From an uncultured Cellvibrio sp. (GTDB lineage: Bacteria > Pseudomonadota > Gammaproteobacteria > Pseudomonadales > Cellvibrionaceae), in the NCBI GenBank assembly GCA_946482345.1, contig CAMLRJ010000033.1:1-14040 (forward strand): 14,040 nt of DNA, in the 5' to 3' direction. The notes beneath the pieces are model-generated. The model saw only the letters and a program-made list of their open reading frames with translations, was not told the origin of the DNA and did not search any database. The first letter of the stretch is position 1. Each line of letters starts with the position of its first letter. Positions 7,792-14,040 of this stretch are shown here, in pieces. Position numbers and translations under genes: made by a program.

Positions 7792-8460
7792 TCACTTCCT
7801 GTTCAACACCGCCAATATCAACACCCAAAAACACAACACCAGATTAAACAAAGGGATTTGTAAATCCGATGGCATGCAATAGACAAAACTAACAGCGGGT
7901 AACCAGACTATCCAGTTGGAGATAATATTGGCCGGGAGAGTGACTGATAAAAACTGGTGATCCATATTCTGGCGTGTTGTTTTCCATTTGAAATTATTTT
8001 CAATCCAGAGATAAACAATAGAACTCATCGGTGCAGCCCAAAATGCGCTGTAGATAAACTGGTCTATCAACACTTTGGTGGCGAGAGTTTGAAAGTTGGA
8101 TTCATTGCCAAACAAGTAACCTTGAAACTGATAGAAGTAGTCAACCTCAACACCTTTAACTGCCCAGAACAAAACATAAAACAAAAATAACCATTTAATG
8201 GGTTGTTCCGGTTTAAAACTGCGCGAGATGTACAAATAAAGAAATGGGATCAAACCACCAAAAATGGATGTCGCTACCGCAGAGTAAACCCAACCCTGTT
8301 CCTGTTTTAGTTCAGCAAATAAATTGAACACCGGTTTGGCTGCAGGTACAAAAAAATACAGCGAAACAATAATGCCCGCGAAAGTTTGCAATACCAAACC
8401 GGGTTTCAGATTTTTTTTGAGTGCGGTGATTGCAGCAGATTTGATGGGTTGGAAATTCAT
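7792..8460 (-). CDS. Small multi-pass membrane protein resembling the Mpv17/PMP22 family
   Basis: A 222-residue protein with about five to six hydrophobic segments (roughly 21-40, 57-78, 88-103, 131-152, 172-196, 201-219). The C-terminal half resembles eukaryotic Mpv17/PMP22 proteins. K129-x-x-x-DQ (133-134) and the Pro that follows match the family's 'K..LDQ....P'. The block N182-W-x-x-W186-x-PAV ... Y-x-x-P197 ... N206 ... W212 matches 'N..LWPAV..NF..VP.......W'. This was judged by eye against human MPV17 from memory; no function follows, as Mpv17 is debated even in mitochondria. The ATG at 8460 (MNFQPIK) is chosen. A further 10 upstream codons would lie inside repeat element B. The repeat provides a GGGAGAGGGG tract ending 4 nt before the ATG that could act as ribosome-binding site. 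Last gene of the leftward series, after typA. Confidence 0.75.
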   Translation of the reverse strand: MNFQPIKSAAITALKKNLKPGLVLQTFAGIIVSLYFFVPAAKPVFNLFAELKQEQGWVYSAVATSIFGGLIPFLYLYISRSFKPEQPIKWLFLFYVLFWAVKGVEVDYFYQFQGYLFGNESNFQTLATKVLIDQFIYSAFWAAPMSSIVYLWIENNFKWKTTRQNMDHQFLSVTLPANIISNWIVWLPAVSFVYCMPSDLQIPLFNLVLCFWVLILAVLNRK

Positions 8461-8465
8461 TTTTC

Positions 8466-8600
8466 CCCTCTCCCTAACCCTCTCCCACAAGGGGAGAGGG
8501 AACAGAATGTGCCATCTTCAAAAATAGTCAGTAAAAAGAAAATATTGTTCATGCGGAGATCTGCTCCCTCTCCCTTGATGGGAGAGGGTTGGGGAGAGGG
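8466..8600. repeat. Composite palindromic repeat, element B
   Basis: Same two-half plan as element A with a related but distinct sequence. The outer arms 8466-8480 (CCCTCTCCCTAACCC) and 8586-8600 differ at one position. The inner hairpins are 8478-8486/8492-8500 and 8566-8574/8580-8588, both with perfect CCCTCTCCC / GGGAGAGGG stems and 5-nt loops. A centre of about 65 bp of AT-rich DNA without an ORF separates the halves. It occupies the whole gap between the typA stop (8607) and the Mpv17-like start (8460). Transcribed leftward, it would sit in the typA 3' UTR and the leader of the Mpv17-like gene. Confidence 0.85.
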
Positions 8601-8606
8601 TGTTTA

Positions 8607-10433
8607 TTAAGCCTTCTTGTCGCGCTTGCGCTCGTTTTCTGTCAACAATTTCTTACGCAAACGAATGCTCAGCGGCGTCACTTCTACCAACTCATCGTCT
8701 TCAATAAATTCCAGCGCTTGTTCCAGTGTGTGTTTGATTGGTGGTGTTAAGACTACCGCTTCATCAGTACCGGATGCACGGATGTTGGTGAGCTGTTTGG
8801 CTTTGGTTGGGTTCACGACCAGATCATTGTCGCGTGAATGCAAACCGACAATTTGACCTTCGTAAATTTCGGCTTGTGGGCCCAAAAATAAACGACCGCG
8901 CTCCTGCAACATATTTAATGCGTAAGCAAGCGTCTTACCTTTTACCATTGAAACCAACACGCCGTTTTGACGCTTGGCGACTTCACCTTGTTTCACTGGA
9001 CCATAGTGATCAAAAATACTGGTCATGATGCCAGAGCCGGACGTCATGGTGAGGAAGTTACCGCGGAAACCAATCAAGCCGCGCGATGGAACAATAAACT
9101 CCAACTTGATGCGACCTTTGCCATCGGGTTCCATATTGGTGAGTTCGCCTTTACGCAAACCCAACTCTTCCATTACTTTTCCTTGATGCTGTTCTTCAAC
9201 ATCAATCACTACTTGTTCATAGGGCTCGTGAATTTCGCCATCAACAATTTTCTGAATTACTTCAGGGCGAGACACACCCAACTCATAACCTTCGCGACGC
9301 ATATTTTCGATCAATACCGACAAATGCAATTCACCGCGACCGGACACTTTAAATTTATCCGGCGAATCACCCTGTTCAACACGCAGTGCTACGTTGTGAA
9401 TTAATTCCTGATCCAAACGATCTTTGATATTGCGGCTGGTAACGTATTTACCTTCTTTACCGGCGAAAGGTGAGTCGTTTACCTGGAAGGTCATGCTCAC
9501 GGTTGGTTCGTCGATTGATAATGGAGGCAAGGCTTCAACTTTTTCGGGATGACAAAGCGTGTCGGAAATACCTAACTTATCAACACCGGTGATACACACA
9601 ATATCGCCCGCATAAGCTTTATCCGTTTCGATACGTTGCAAACCGTGATACCCCATAACTTGCAAGACTTTGGCTTTGCGAGTTTCACCTGTGGGCGTGA
9701 TTACCACAATTTGCTGGTTGGGTGACAAAGTACCGCGAGTGATACGGCCAATACCGATAACACCTACATAGCTGTTGTAATCCAATGCAGAAATTTGCAT
9801 TTGGAAAGCGCCATCAGTATCTACTTTGGGAGGCTTAACTTTATCAACAATGGTTTGGAAAAGCGGTGTCATATCTTCCGCAATATTATTCATATCCAAA
9901 CCGGCAACACCGTTCAGTGCTGATGCGTAAACAATCGGGAAATCCAGTTGCTCTTCTGTCGCGCCCAAACGGTCGAACAAATCAAACACTTGATCAATGA
10001 CCCACTCAGGGCGAGCACCCGGGCGGTCGATTTTGTTGATCACCACAATAGGGTTCAAACCTTGTTCGAAAGCTTTGGAGGTCACAAAACGGGTTTGTGG
10101 CATAGGCCCACCGACCGCATCAACAATCAATAACACAGAATCCACCATCGATAACACGCGCTCTACTTCACCACCGAAGTCGGCGTGGCCGGGGGTATCG
10201 ACGATATTAATGCGGTAGTCATTCCATTTGATGGCGGTGTTTTTAGCGAGGATGGTAATGCCGCGCTCACGTTCCTGGTCGTTGCTGTCCATGATCAGGT
10301 CGCCTGTGTCATCGCGGCGATCCAGAGTACCGGATTGACGTAACAGCTGGTCAACCATAGAAGTTTTGCCATGGTCAACGTGGGCAATAATCGCAATATT
10401 GCGTAATTTTTCGATAGATGAAGGATTGGTCAC
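8607..10433 (-). CDS. typA: Ribosome-associated translational GTPase TypA/BipA
   Basis: A translation-factor GTPase of the EF-G family that binds 70S ribosomes and helps 50S assembly and stress or low-temperature growth. The 608 residues match the family. GTPase motifs are G1 AHVDHGKT (17-24), G2 RGIT (57-60), G3 DTPGH (79-83), G4 NKID (133-136) and G5 YASAL. The EF-G-like domains follow, including [34 protein letters not shown], and the BipA-specific C-terminal domain ([43 protein letters not shown]). The start is GTG at 10433, giving [20 protein letters not shown]; no nearer ATG lies before the conserved core, and the Shine-Dalgarno (AGAGAA) is weak. A good -10 lies 50 bp upstream, so typA probably has its own promoter despite following rsmE. 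Confidence 0.97.
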   Translation of the reverse strand: MTNPSSIEKLRNIAIIAHVDHGKTSMVDQLLRQSGTLDRRDDTGDLIMDSNDQERERGITILAKNTAIKWNDYRINIVDTPGHADFGGEVERVLSMVDSVLLIVDAVGGPMPQTRFVTSKAFEQGLNPIVVINKIDRPGARPEWVIDQVFDLFDRLGATEEQLDFPIVYASALNGVAGLDMNNIAEDMTPLFQTIVDKVKPPKVDTDGAFQMQISALDYNSYVGVIGIGRITRGTLSPNQQIVVITPTGETRKAKVLQVMGYHGLQRIETDKAYAGDIVCITGVDKLGISDTLCHPEKVEALPPLSIDEPTVSMTFQVNDSPFAGKEGKYVTSRNIKDRLDQELIHNVALRVEQGDSPDKFKVSGRGELHLSVLIENMRREGYELGVSRPEVIQKIVDGEIHEPYEQVVIDVEEQHQGKVMEELGLRKGELTNMEPDGKGRIKLEFIVPSRGLIGFRGNFLTMTSGSGIMTSIFDHYGPVKQGEVAKRQNGVLVSMVKGKTLAYALNMLQERGRLFLGPQAEIYEGQIVGLHSRDNDLVVNPTKAKQLTNIRASGTDEAVVLTPPIKHTLEQALEFIEDDELVEVTPLSIRLRKKLLTENERKRDKKA

Positions 10434-10482
10434 TTGGTAATTCTCTGTGGGATCTGAAAGGCTGGGCTACAAAAAGCGGCGC

Positions 10483-10506
10483 ATTATACCCATGTCAGCA
10501 TGTCAG
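10483..10506 (-). promoter_or_regulatory. Candidate typA promoter with tandem 8-bp repeat
   Basis: On the minus strand a perfect TATAAT (complement of 10483-10488) is followed by GCGCCGC, a GC-rich discriminator of the kind found at stringently controlled promoters. Just upstream are two tandem copies of CTGACATG (plus-strand CATGTCAG twice, 10491-10506), which occupy the spacer. No good -35 hexamer is seen at 16-18 bp. Transcription would begin around 10475, giving a leader of about 40 nt before the GTG. Confidence 0.5.
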
Positions 10507-10547
10507 GGATATGGAATTGATGAAAATTTGTTCTGGGCAATAGGCAG

Positions 10548-11276
10548 CTAACCCAAATCTCCCCAGATATATTGCACAAGACTGATAGCCGCAAGAGGCG
10601 CCGTTTCTGTACGTAAAACTCTTGGCCCCAATCGCAATGACTGGAAATGTTCATTTTCAGCAAGTGTGATTTCTGCTTCGCTCAATCCACCTTCGGGGCC
10701 AATCAACAGGGTCACGCTTTGTGGTTTTTTAATATTCGCAAGGCTTTGCTGATGGCGATGATGTAAAACGAAGCGGCAATCCGTCGTCACTGTTTTTAAC
10801 CAATCATCGATTGATTGTGGCTCTTGCAATTCAGGCAATAAATTCCGTTGGCATTGTTCGCAAGCACTGATAATAATTTGCTGCCAATGCTGCATTTTTT
10901 TATCTTGCTTATCACTTTTAATTTTCACTTCGGTGCGTTCGGTGGTTAATGGAATAATTCGCGTTACCCCCAACTCCGTTGCTTTTTGCAACACCCAATC
11001 CATACGCTCACCGCGTGAAATACCAATTGCCAAATGTAAATCCAATGGTGACTGACGATTATCTGCAAAAAATTGATGGGTTTGAATGATAATTTGTTTT
11101 TTGCCGATTTCTTTTATCTGCGCAGAATATTCACCACCCCGACCATTAAACACAATTAGCTCGCGCCCTTCCTGCATGCGTAACACTTTGGATAAATAGT
11201 GGGATGCGTTTTCGTTGAGCAATATAGATTCTGTTATTGCCAAATCCTGATCAATATAAATTCTGGGAATGCGCAT
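10548..11276 (-). CDS. rsmE: 16S rRNA (uracil-1498 N3)-methyltransferase RsmE
   Basis: Methylates N3 of U1498 in helix 44 of 16S rRNA near the decoding site. The 242 residues match the family. An N-terminal PUA-like RNA-binding domain (about 1-70, with HYLSKVLRMQEG) precedes the SPOUT knotted methyltransferase domain. SPOUT signatures include LAIGISRGERMDWVLQKATELG (a 22-residue block at 82-103), IGPEGG (192-197) and LGPRVLRTETA (216-226), which form the SAM-binding knot. The start is ATG at 11276, with no clear Shine-Dalgarno. It lies 48 bp downstream of the toroid gene's stop, with repeat element C across that junction, and 114 bp upstream of typA. Confidence 0.96.
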   Translation of the reverse strand: MRIPRIYIDQDLAITESILLNENASHYLSKVLRMQEGRELIVFNGRGGEYSAQIKEIGKKQIIIQTHQFFADNRQSPLDLHLAIGISRGERMDWVLQKATELGVTRIIPLTTERTEVKIKSDKQDKKMQHWQQIIISACEQCQRNLLPELQEPQSIDDWLKTVTTDCRFVLHHRHQQSLANIKKPQSVTLLIGPEGGLSEAEITLAENEHFQSLRLGPRVLRTETAPLAAISLVQYIWGDLG

Positions 11277-11314
11277 AAATAATGGTTACCAGTAAATTAT
11301 TTTTTGATTGCATA

Positions 11315-11411
11315 AGACCCCACCCTAGCCCTCCCCTTGCCAGGGGAGGGGATCAGTTCCTCCCCCTGGAAAGGGGGAGGTTAGGAGGGGGTCTTGGGTT
11401 AGGGCGGGGTC
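11315..11411. repeat. Composite palindromic repeat, element C, partly coding
   Basis: The left arm 11315-11330 (AGACCCCACCCTAGCC) pairs with 11379-11394 (13 of 16). It pairs about as well with a second downstream copy of the outer arm at 11396-11411, so the right side carries a duplicated arm. The inner hairpins are 11329-11336/11343-11350 (CCCTCCCC / GGGGAGGG) and 11359-11366/11373-11380 (CCTCCCCC / GGGGGAGG). Its sequence is closest to element A, but the centre is almost absent (about 8 nt). Most of it is translated as the C-terminal tail of the toroid gene. Confidence 0.85.
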
Positions 11412-12446
11412 ATTCTTTAATTCAGAACTCAAAAACAAATTCGCAGCACCCGTATGTTGTGTCAATGCATCGGCTGCCAACAAAATTGCACCGCAAGTCC
11501 AAGTGGTTTTTTCTTTGGGCCAAATCACCTGATCGCGAAAATTAAATCCCGTCCAATAACCGCCATCATCATCCAAAAACTGAAATAACCAGCTGAATAA
11601 ATTAACAGCTTTGGCGTGTTCACCCGCCGCCAATAACGCCAGAGTTAATTCACATGACTCCGCTACAGTCACCCAGGGTTCATCACTCACGCAACGACAA
11701 CCGATATTATTTTCTACAAATGTATGCCATTTGTTTTCTATGCGATGTTGCGCGGCTTTACCTTGCACAACACCCGTTAAAATCGGATAAAACCAATCCA
11801 TGGAAAAACGGGTTTTGGGTTCCCAGGTTCGATCAAAATATTCCGGATGATGTGTTAACGCATTGCCTAACAACGAATACGATTTTCGCCATAGCGTCGC
11901 ATCAATACCCAATGCTTCCGCAATTAAAATCGCACACTCAAGACTTTTATAAATAGAACTGGATGCTGTAATCAAGGCATCGCGTTGCGGTTGATTGTGA
12001 ACATCCACTGCCCAATAAATTTCACCGGTTGGTGATTGATAACGCAATACAAAATCAATGGCTTTTTGTACGACTGGAAAATAATCCGCAAGAAAATTCT
12101 GATCACCCGTGACTAAAAAATAATGCCAGACGCCAGTAGCCACATACGCAATAAAATTGGTTTCACGATGATTTTTATCAACCGCTTCGCCTGCAATATA
12201 ATTTGCCCACCAACTGCCGTCGTCCAATTGATAGTCCGCCAGCCATTGATACGCTTTTTTTGCCGCGGCCAATTCACCGCCAATTGTCAAACCCATGGCC
12301 GCTTCAATATGATCCCAGGGATCAACTTTGCCCATAGCGAACCATGGGATTGAACCATCCGGCAATTGCGTGCGCACAATGTAATTCACTGTTGGGCGTA
12401 GTAGTGATTCGGGAAATATATTTTTGGTTAAAAGTAGATTTTGCAT
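11325..12446 (-). CDS. Alpha/alpha-toroid protein, annotated in relatives as 'prenyltransferase' (terpenoid-cyclase-like fold)
   Basis: A 373-residue soluble protein without signal peptide or membrane segment. It has repeated helical motifs ending in D-G-S/G-x-W-like turns: QLPDGSIPWF (27-36), QLDDGSWWANY (73-83), SPTGEIYWAVD (138-148) and DDDGGYWTGF (292-301). This is the pattern of (alpha/alpha)6 toroids such as squalene/terpenoid cyclases and glucoamylase-like enzymes. KVDPWDHIEAAMGL (40-53), a conserved acidic signature, resembles uncharacterised bacterial 'prenyltransferase' proteins that occur near methyltransferase and glycosyltransferase genes. No substrate can be assigned; a glycoside hydrolase or glycan-binding role is equally possible. 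The domain seems complete by about residue 343 (WTCGAILLAADALT at 316-329). Residues about 346-373, rich in Pro and Gly, are translated repeat element C, and the TAG lies in that repeat. Start ATG at 12446, no good Shine-Dalgarno. Confidence 0.8.
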   Translation of the reverse strand: MQNLLLTKNIFPESLLRPTVNYIVRTQLPDGSIPWFAMGKVDPWDHIEAAMGLTIGGELAAAKKAYQWLADYQLDDGSWWANYIAGEAVDKNHRETNFIAYVATGVWHYFLVTGDQNFLADYFPVVQKAIDFVLRYQSPTGEIYWAVDVHNQPQRDALITASSSIYKSLECAILIAEALGIDATLWRKSYSLLGNALTHHPEYFDRTWEPKTRFSMDWFYPILTGVVQGKAAQHRIENKWHTFVENNIGCRCVSDEPWVTVAESCELTLALLAAGEHAKAVNLFSWLFQFLDDDGGYWTGFNFRDQVIWPKEKTTWTCGAILLAADALTQHTGAANLFLSSELKNDPALTQDPLLTSPFPGGGTDPLPWQGEG

Positions 12447-12486
12447 TGGATTTTGTTTGTTTAATTAATATTACCCATCTCTAAAC

Positions 12487-12507
12487 ATCTCTTCCAAAGG
12501 AAGAGAT
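12487..12507. other. Perfect 9-bp hairpin between methyltransferase and toroid genes
   Basis: ATCTCTTCC (12487-12495) and GGAAGAGAT (12499-12507) form a perfect stem with an AAA loop (TTT on the minus strand). It lies 40 bp upstream of the toroid gene and 10 bp from element D. There is no U-run on either side, so it is not a standard terminator. It may be an RNA-processing or attenuation site, or a fragment of another repeat. Confidence 0.5.
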
Positions 12508-12517
12508 GATGGCTCCT

Positions 12518-12605
12518 CACTTTGAAAAAGGGAGGCGGGGGAGGGATTTAAAATGGTCAAACTTTCTGAAGATTTTAAATCCCCCTACCCCCCTTTTTCA
12601 AAGTG
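12518..12605. repeat. Composite palindromic repeat, element D
   Basis: The left arm 12518-12554 and right arm 12572-12605 form one long inverted repeat around a 17-nt loop. CACTTTGAAAAAGGG at the outer end and ATTTAAAAT at the loop end match almost perfectly; the G-rich middle differs by a few bases and a 3-nt gap. The inner small hairpins of elements A-C are missing, and the arm sequence (CTTTGAAAAAGGG) differs, so this is a related or second family. The right arm overlaps the last codons and stop of the methyltransferase gene. Confidence 0.8.
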
Positions 12606-13308
12606 GGGAACCTTTCTTAAAATACATCACCACACTTTTCCCCATTAACGGATTTAAACATTTTTCCAGCATTCTCGTCAGCCAGGGCTTTTGCATTAAA
12701 TCCCATACCAACAAGCGATGATAGAGTTTTATTAAACGCGAATTGTCCTGCGATTGCCAGAATAAACATTTCAACCACCAATAAGGAACGTGTAAAGCGT
12801 GTGCCCAGTGCTGTTTATAACAAACAAATCCGCGTTGACCAATCTCGTCTTTAAGTTGTTTCGCCTTGAAAATACGAATATGCCCGCCTTCCACTTGATG
12901 ATAGGCGTCGCTCAACCACCAACAAATTTTTTCCGGCCAATATCGCGGAACTGAAATGGCCAGCAAACCCTCAGGCTTTAATACACGATCAATCTCTTGC
13001 AGAAATGCGGAATAATTGTCGATGTGCTCCAACACCTCACTGCAAATAATTTTATCGATACTCGAATCTGCAAAAGGTAATTGTGCGCCATTGACTTGTT
13101 GCAGATAAAATTTACCCTGTCCCAATGCAGCAAAAGGTTCAAATTTATTTTTGGTCGTTTGCAAGTCACGAAAACTCAAATCAACACCAATTGCGATCAC
13201 ATTTTCCTGCAAATAAGCATTGATGCAATGCCGACCTTCGCCGCACCCGAGATCCAACACCAGATCATTTGGTGCCAAAGGAAAATAACGAAAATTAATT
13301 GTCTGCAT
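12598..13308 (-). CDS. Class I SAM-dependent methyltransferase (Methyltransf_11-like)
   Basis: A 236-residue soluble protein. Motif I is VLDLGCGEGRH (17-27). The acidic ribose-binding residue follows in IGVDLS (40-45). LPFADSSIDKIICSEVLEHI (77-96) is the motif II region typical of small-molecule and lipid methyltransferases, and LKPEGLLAISVP is the post-motif III stretch. The C-terminal part is rich in Trp, His and Tyr (HAHALHVPYWW-like region) and may bind a hydrophobic substrate or the membrane. Substrate unknown. The ATG at 13308 overlaps the end of the upstream ceramidase-like gene by 14 nt, implying translational coupling. The final residues and TGA stop (12598-12600) lie in the right arm of element D. 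From context it probably acts with the ceramidase-like and toroid proteins; this is inference. Confidence 0.88.
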   Translation of the reverse strand: MQTINFRYFPLAPNDLVLDLGCGEGRHCINAYLQENVIAIGVDLSFRDLQTTKNKFEPFAALGQGKFYLQQVNGAQLPFADSSIDKIICSEVLEHIDNYSAFLQEIDRVLKPEGLLAISVPRYWPEKICWWLSDAYHQVEGGHIRIFKAKQLKDEIGQRGFVCYKQHWAHALHVPYWWLKCLFWQSQDNSRLIKLYHRLLVWDLMQKPWLTRMLEKCLNPLMGKSVVMYFKKGSPL

Positions 13309-14040
13309 TTTTTATTTTGGCCGCAGGAATTGCGTGAAGAATCAATAGCACAGCAATAGCTGCTGACACATGCTTCAAACTATGGCCACTCATCTGCCCA
13401 AGCGATTGATAAATACTTGCATCGAAATGTTCCAATAATTTTGCCAAGAAATAAAAAGCAAATGCCCACAATAAATAATTGCCGCAAAAATATCGTTTGG
13501 GATATAACCACAAAATGAAAGGAATCAATATGATCGGTAAAAATTGCACCAATGCATAAAATCGTAAATCACCCTGGCCGCGAGTTTCTGTCCAATCCCA
13601 ATAAAAAACCGATGCAGCACCTATGATCAACAACGGAATCAAAGTGAAGGTTTTAGGATTTGACAATACACGCTCATGCAACAACAAAGAGAACAACGCC
13701 ATAAAAGCAATCGTCATGGGCAATCTGTCCCAAACCAGCGTGTGATTGTTGGGATTAAAATGATAATAACCCGAACCAAAACACACCAGAATCACACCTA
13801 CACAAAAACACCAATAAGCAGACTTAATATGATCGATTTCAATTTTTTTAAATCGCCAAAGCCCATAAATACCAACCAATAAAAATGGCAGATTGGATAA
13901 CACATTCCAAAAATGATTTACACTGCAGAGAGTTCGTTGGTCTGCAAAATTGTGATAGTGCAGATCTTGTGGAATGGGGGCGATAAAGAATATTGCCGAT
14001 GTTGATAGGGCAATAATCGCAAGTAAAATTTGATTGGCGT
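13295..14040 (-). CDS. Ceramidase-like integral membrane hydrolase of the CREST superfamily (5' end outside window)
   Basis: The frame is open to the right window edge (247 residues visible, ANQILLAIIALS... at the edge), so the N-terminus is missing. A GTG at 13903 is not the start, because the conserved DLHYHNFADQR, then NHFWNVLSNLPF, lies upstream or across it. About seven hydrophobic segments are expected. Counting from the V of VLSNLPF (codon 13903-13901) as residue 1, Ser44-xxx-His48, Asp59 (GSGYYHFNPNNHTLVWDRLP) and His174-xxx-His178 (GHSLKHVS) have the same spacing as the Ser, His, Asp and two-His zinc site of human alkaline ceramidase ACER3 (recalled as Ser77, His81, Asp92, His217, His221). 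The metazoan calcium-binding DWCE motif is replaced by YHNFADQR. This predicts a zinc amide hydrolase acting on a lipid in the inner membrane. Substrate unknown. It overlaps the methyltransferase gene by 14 nt. Confidence 0.82.
   Translation of the reverse strand, partial: ANQILLAIIALSTSAIFFIAPIPQDLHYHNFADQRTLCSVNHFWNVLSNLPFLLVGIYGLWRFKKIEIDHIKSAYWCFCVGVILVCFGSGYYHFNPNNHTLVWDRLPMTIAFMALFSLLLHERVLSNPKTFTLIPLLIIGAASVFYWDWTETRGQGDLRFYALVQFLPIILIPFILWLYPKRYFCGNYLLWAFAFYFLAKLLEHFDASIYQSLGQMSGHSLKHVSAAIAVLLILHAIPAAKIKNADN

Noticed and set aside
8461..8490. Upstream extension of the Mpv17-like gene (adds MWERVRERGK)
   Set aside because: The extra residues are translated from repeat element B, and the ATG at 8460 is preceded by a purine-rich tract.
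8967..9404. 145-codon forward ORF
   Set aside because: Antisense to the highly conserved typA; no start signal and a composition expected of a shadow frame.
11325..12446. Naming this gene as a true prenyltransferase
   Set aside because: Only the toroid fold pattern is visible; catalytic residues of protein prenyltransferases or the DxDD motif of squalene cyclases are not seen.
13676..13903. GTG at 13903 as start of the ceramidase-like gene
   Set aside because: The reading frame continues upstream to the window edge with conserved family residues, so the gene is 5'-truncated by the window, not started there.

Overview
The window is typical gammaproteobacterial chromosome. The first two-thirds carries the block rsmB-fmt-def / LysM protein-dprA-tsaC ... 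hemF-aroE, which from memory matches the origin-proximal region of Pseudomonas aeruginosa (around PA0017-PA0025). Moderate-to-low GC, many AT-rich codons and the protein flavour suggest a Pseudomonas relative such as the Cellvibrionaceae (Cellvibrio-like). That placement is inference; no rRNA or phylogenetic marker was compared.

Layout. Positions 1-81 hold the 3' tail of a forward gene, possibly an S9-type hydrolase. Its stop overlaps the stop of a tightly packed leftward operon, def-fmt-rsmB (78-2842), for translation initiation processing and 16S rRNA m5C modification. A 156-bp divergent intergenic region follows. A rightward set then runs from 2999 to 7791: a TsaP-like secreted LysM protein, dprA (transformation/recombination), tsaC (tRNA t6A), a palindromic repeat, hemF (haem) and aroE (shikimate). 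From 7792 to the end everything is leftward. Read in transcription order from the right edge these are a ceramidase-like membrane protein (CREST superfamily, N-terminus outside the window), a SAM methyltransferase, an alpha/alpha-toroid 'prenyltransferase-like' protein, rsmE (16S rRNA m3U), typA/bipA (ribosome-associated GTPase), and a small membrane protein resembling the eukaryotic Mpv17/PMP22 family.

How the genes relate. Much of the window serves translation: Def and Fmt at protein N-termini, RsmB and RsmE on 16S rRNA, TsaC on tRNA, and TypA on the ribosome. The TsaP-like/DprA pair hints at type IV pilus and DNA uptake functions. The ceramidase-like/methyltransferase/toroid trio is the least explained part and may be a membrane-lipid or glycolipid pathway that continues off the right edge.

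The strongest structural signal outside the genes is four GC-rich composite palindromes (5900-6012, 8466-8600, 11315-11411, 12518-12605). Each consists of two inverted halves, like a REP doublet or MITE. One forms the last ~28 codons of the toroid gene, one supplies the methyltransferase stop codon, and one places a purine-rich ribosome-binding-like tract just before the Mpv17-like gene. No tRNA, rRNA, CRISPR, transposase or prophage gene is visible. No gene-free stretch exceeds about 160 bp.
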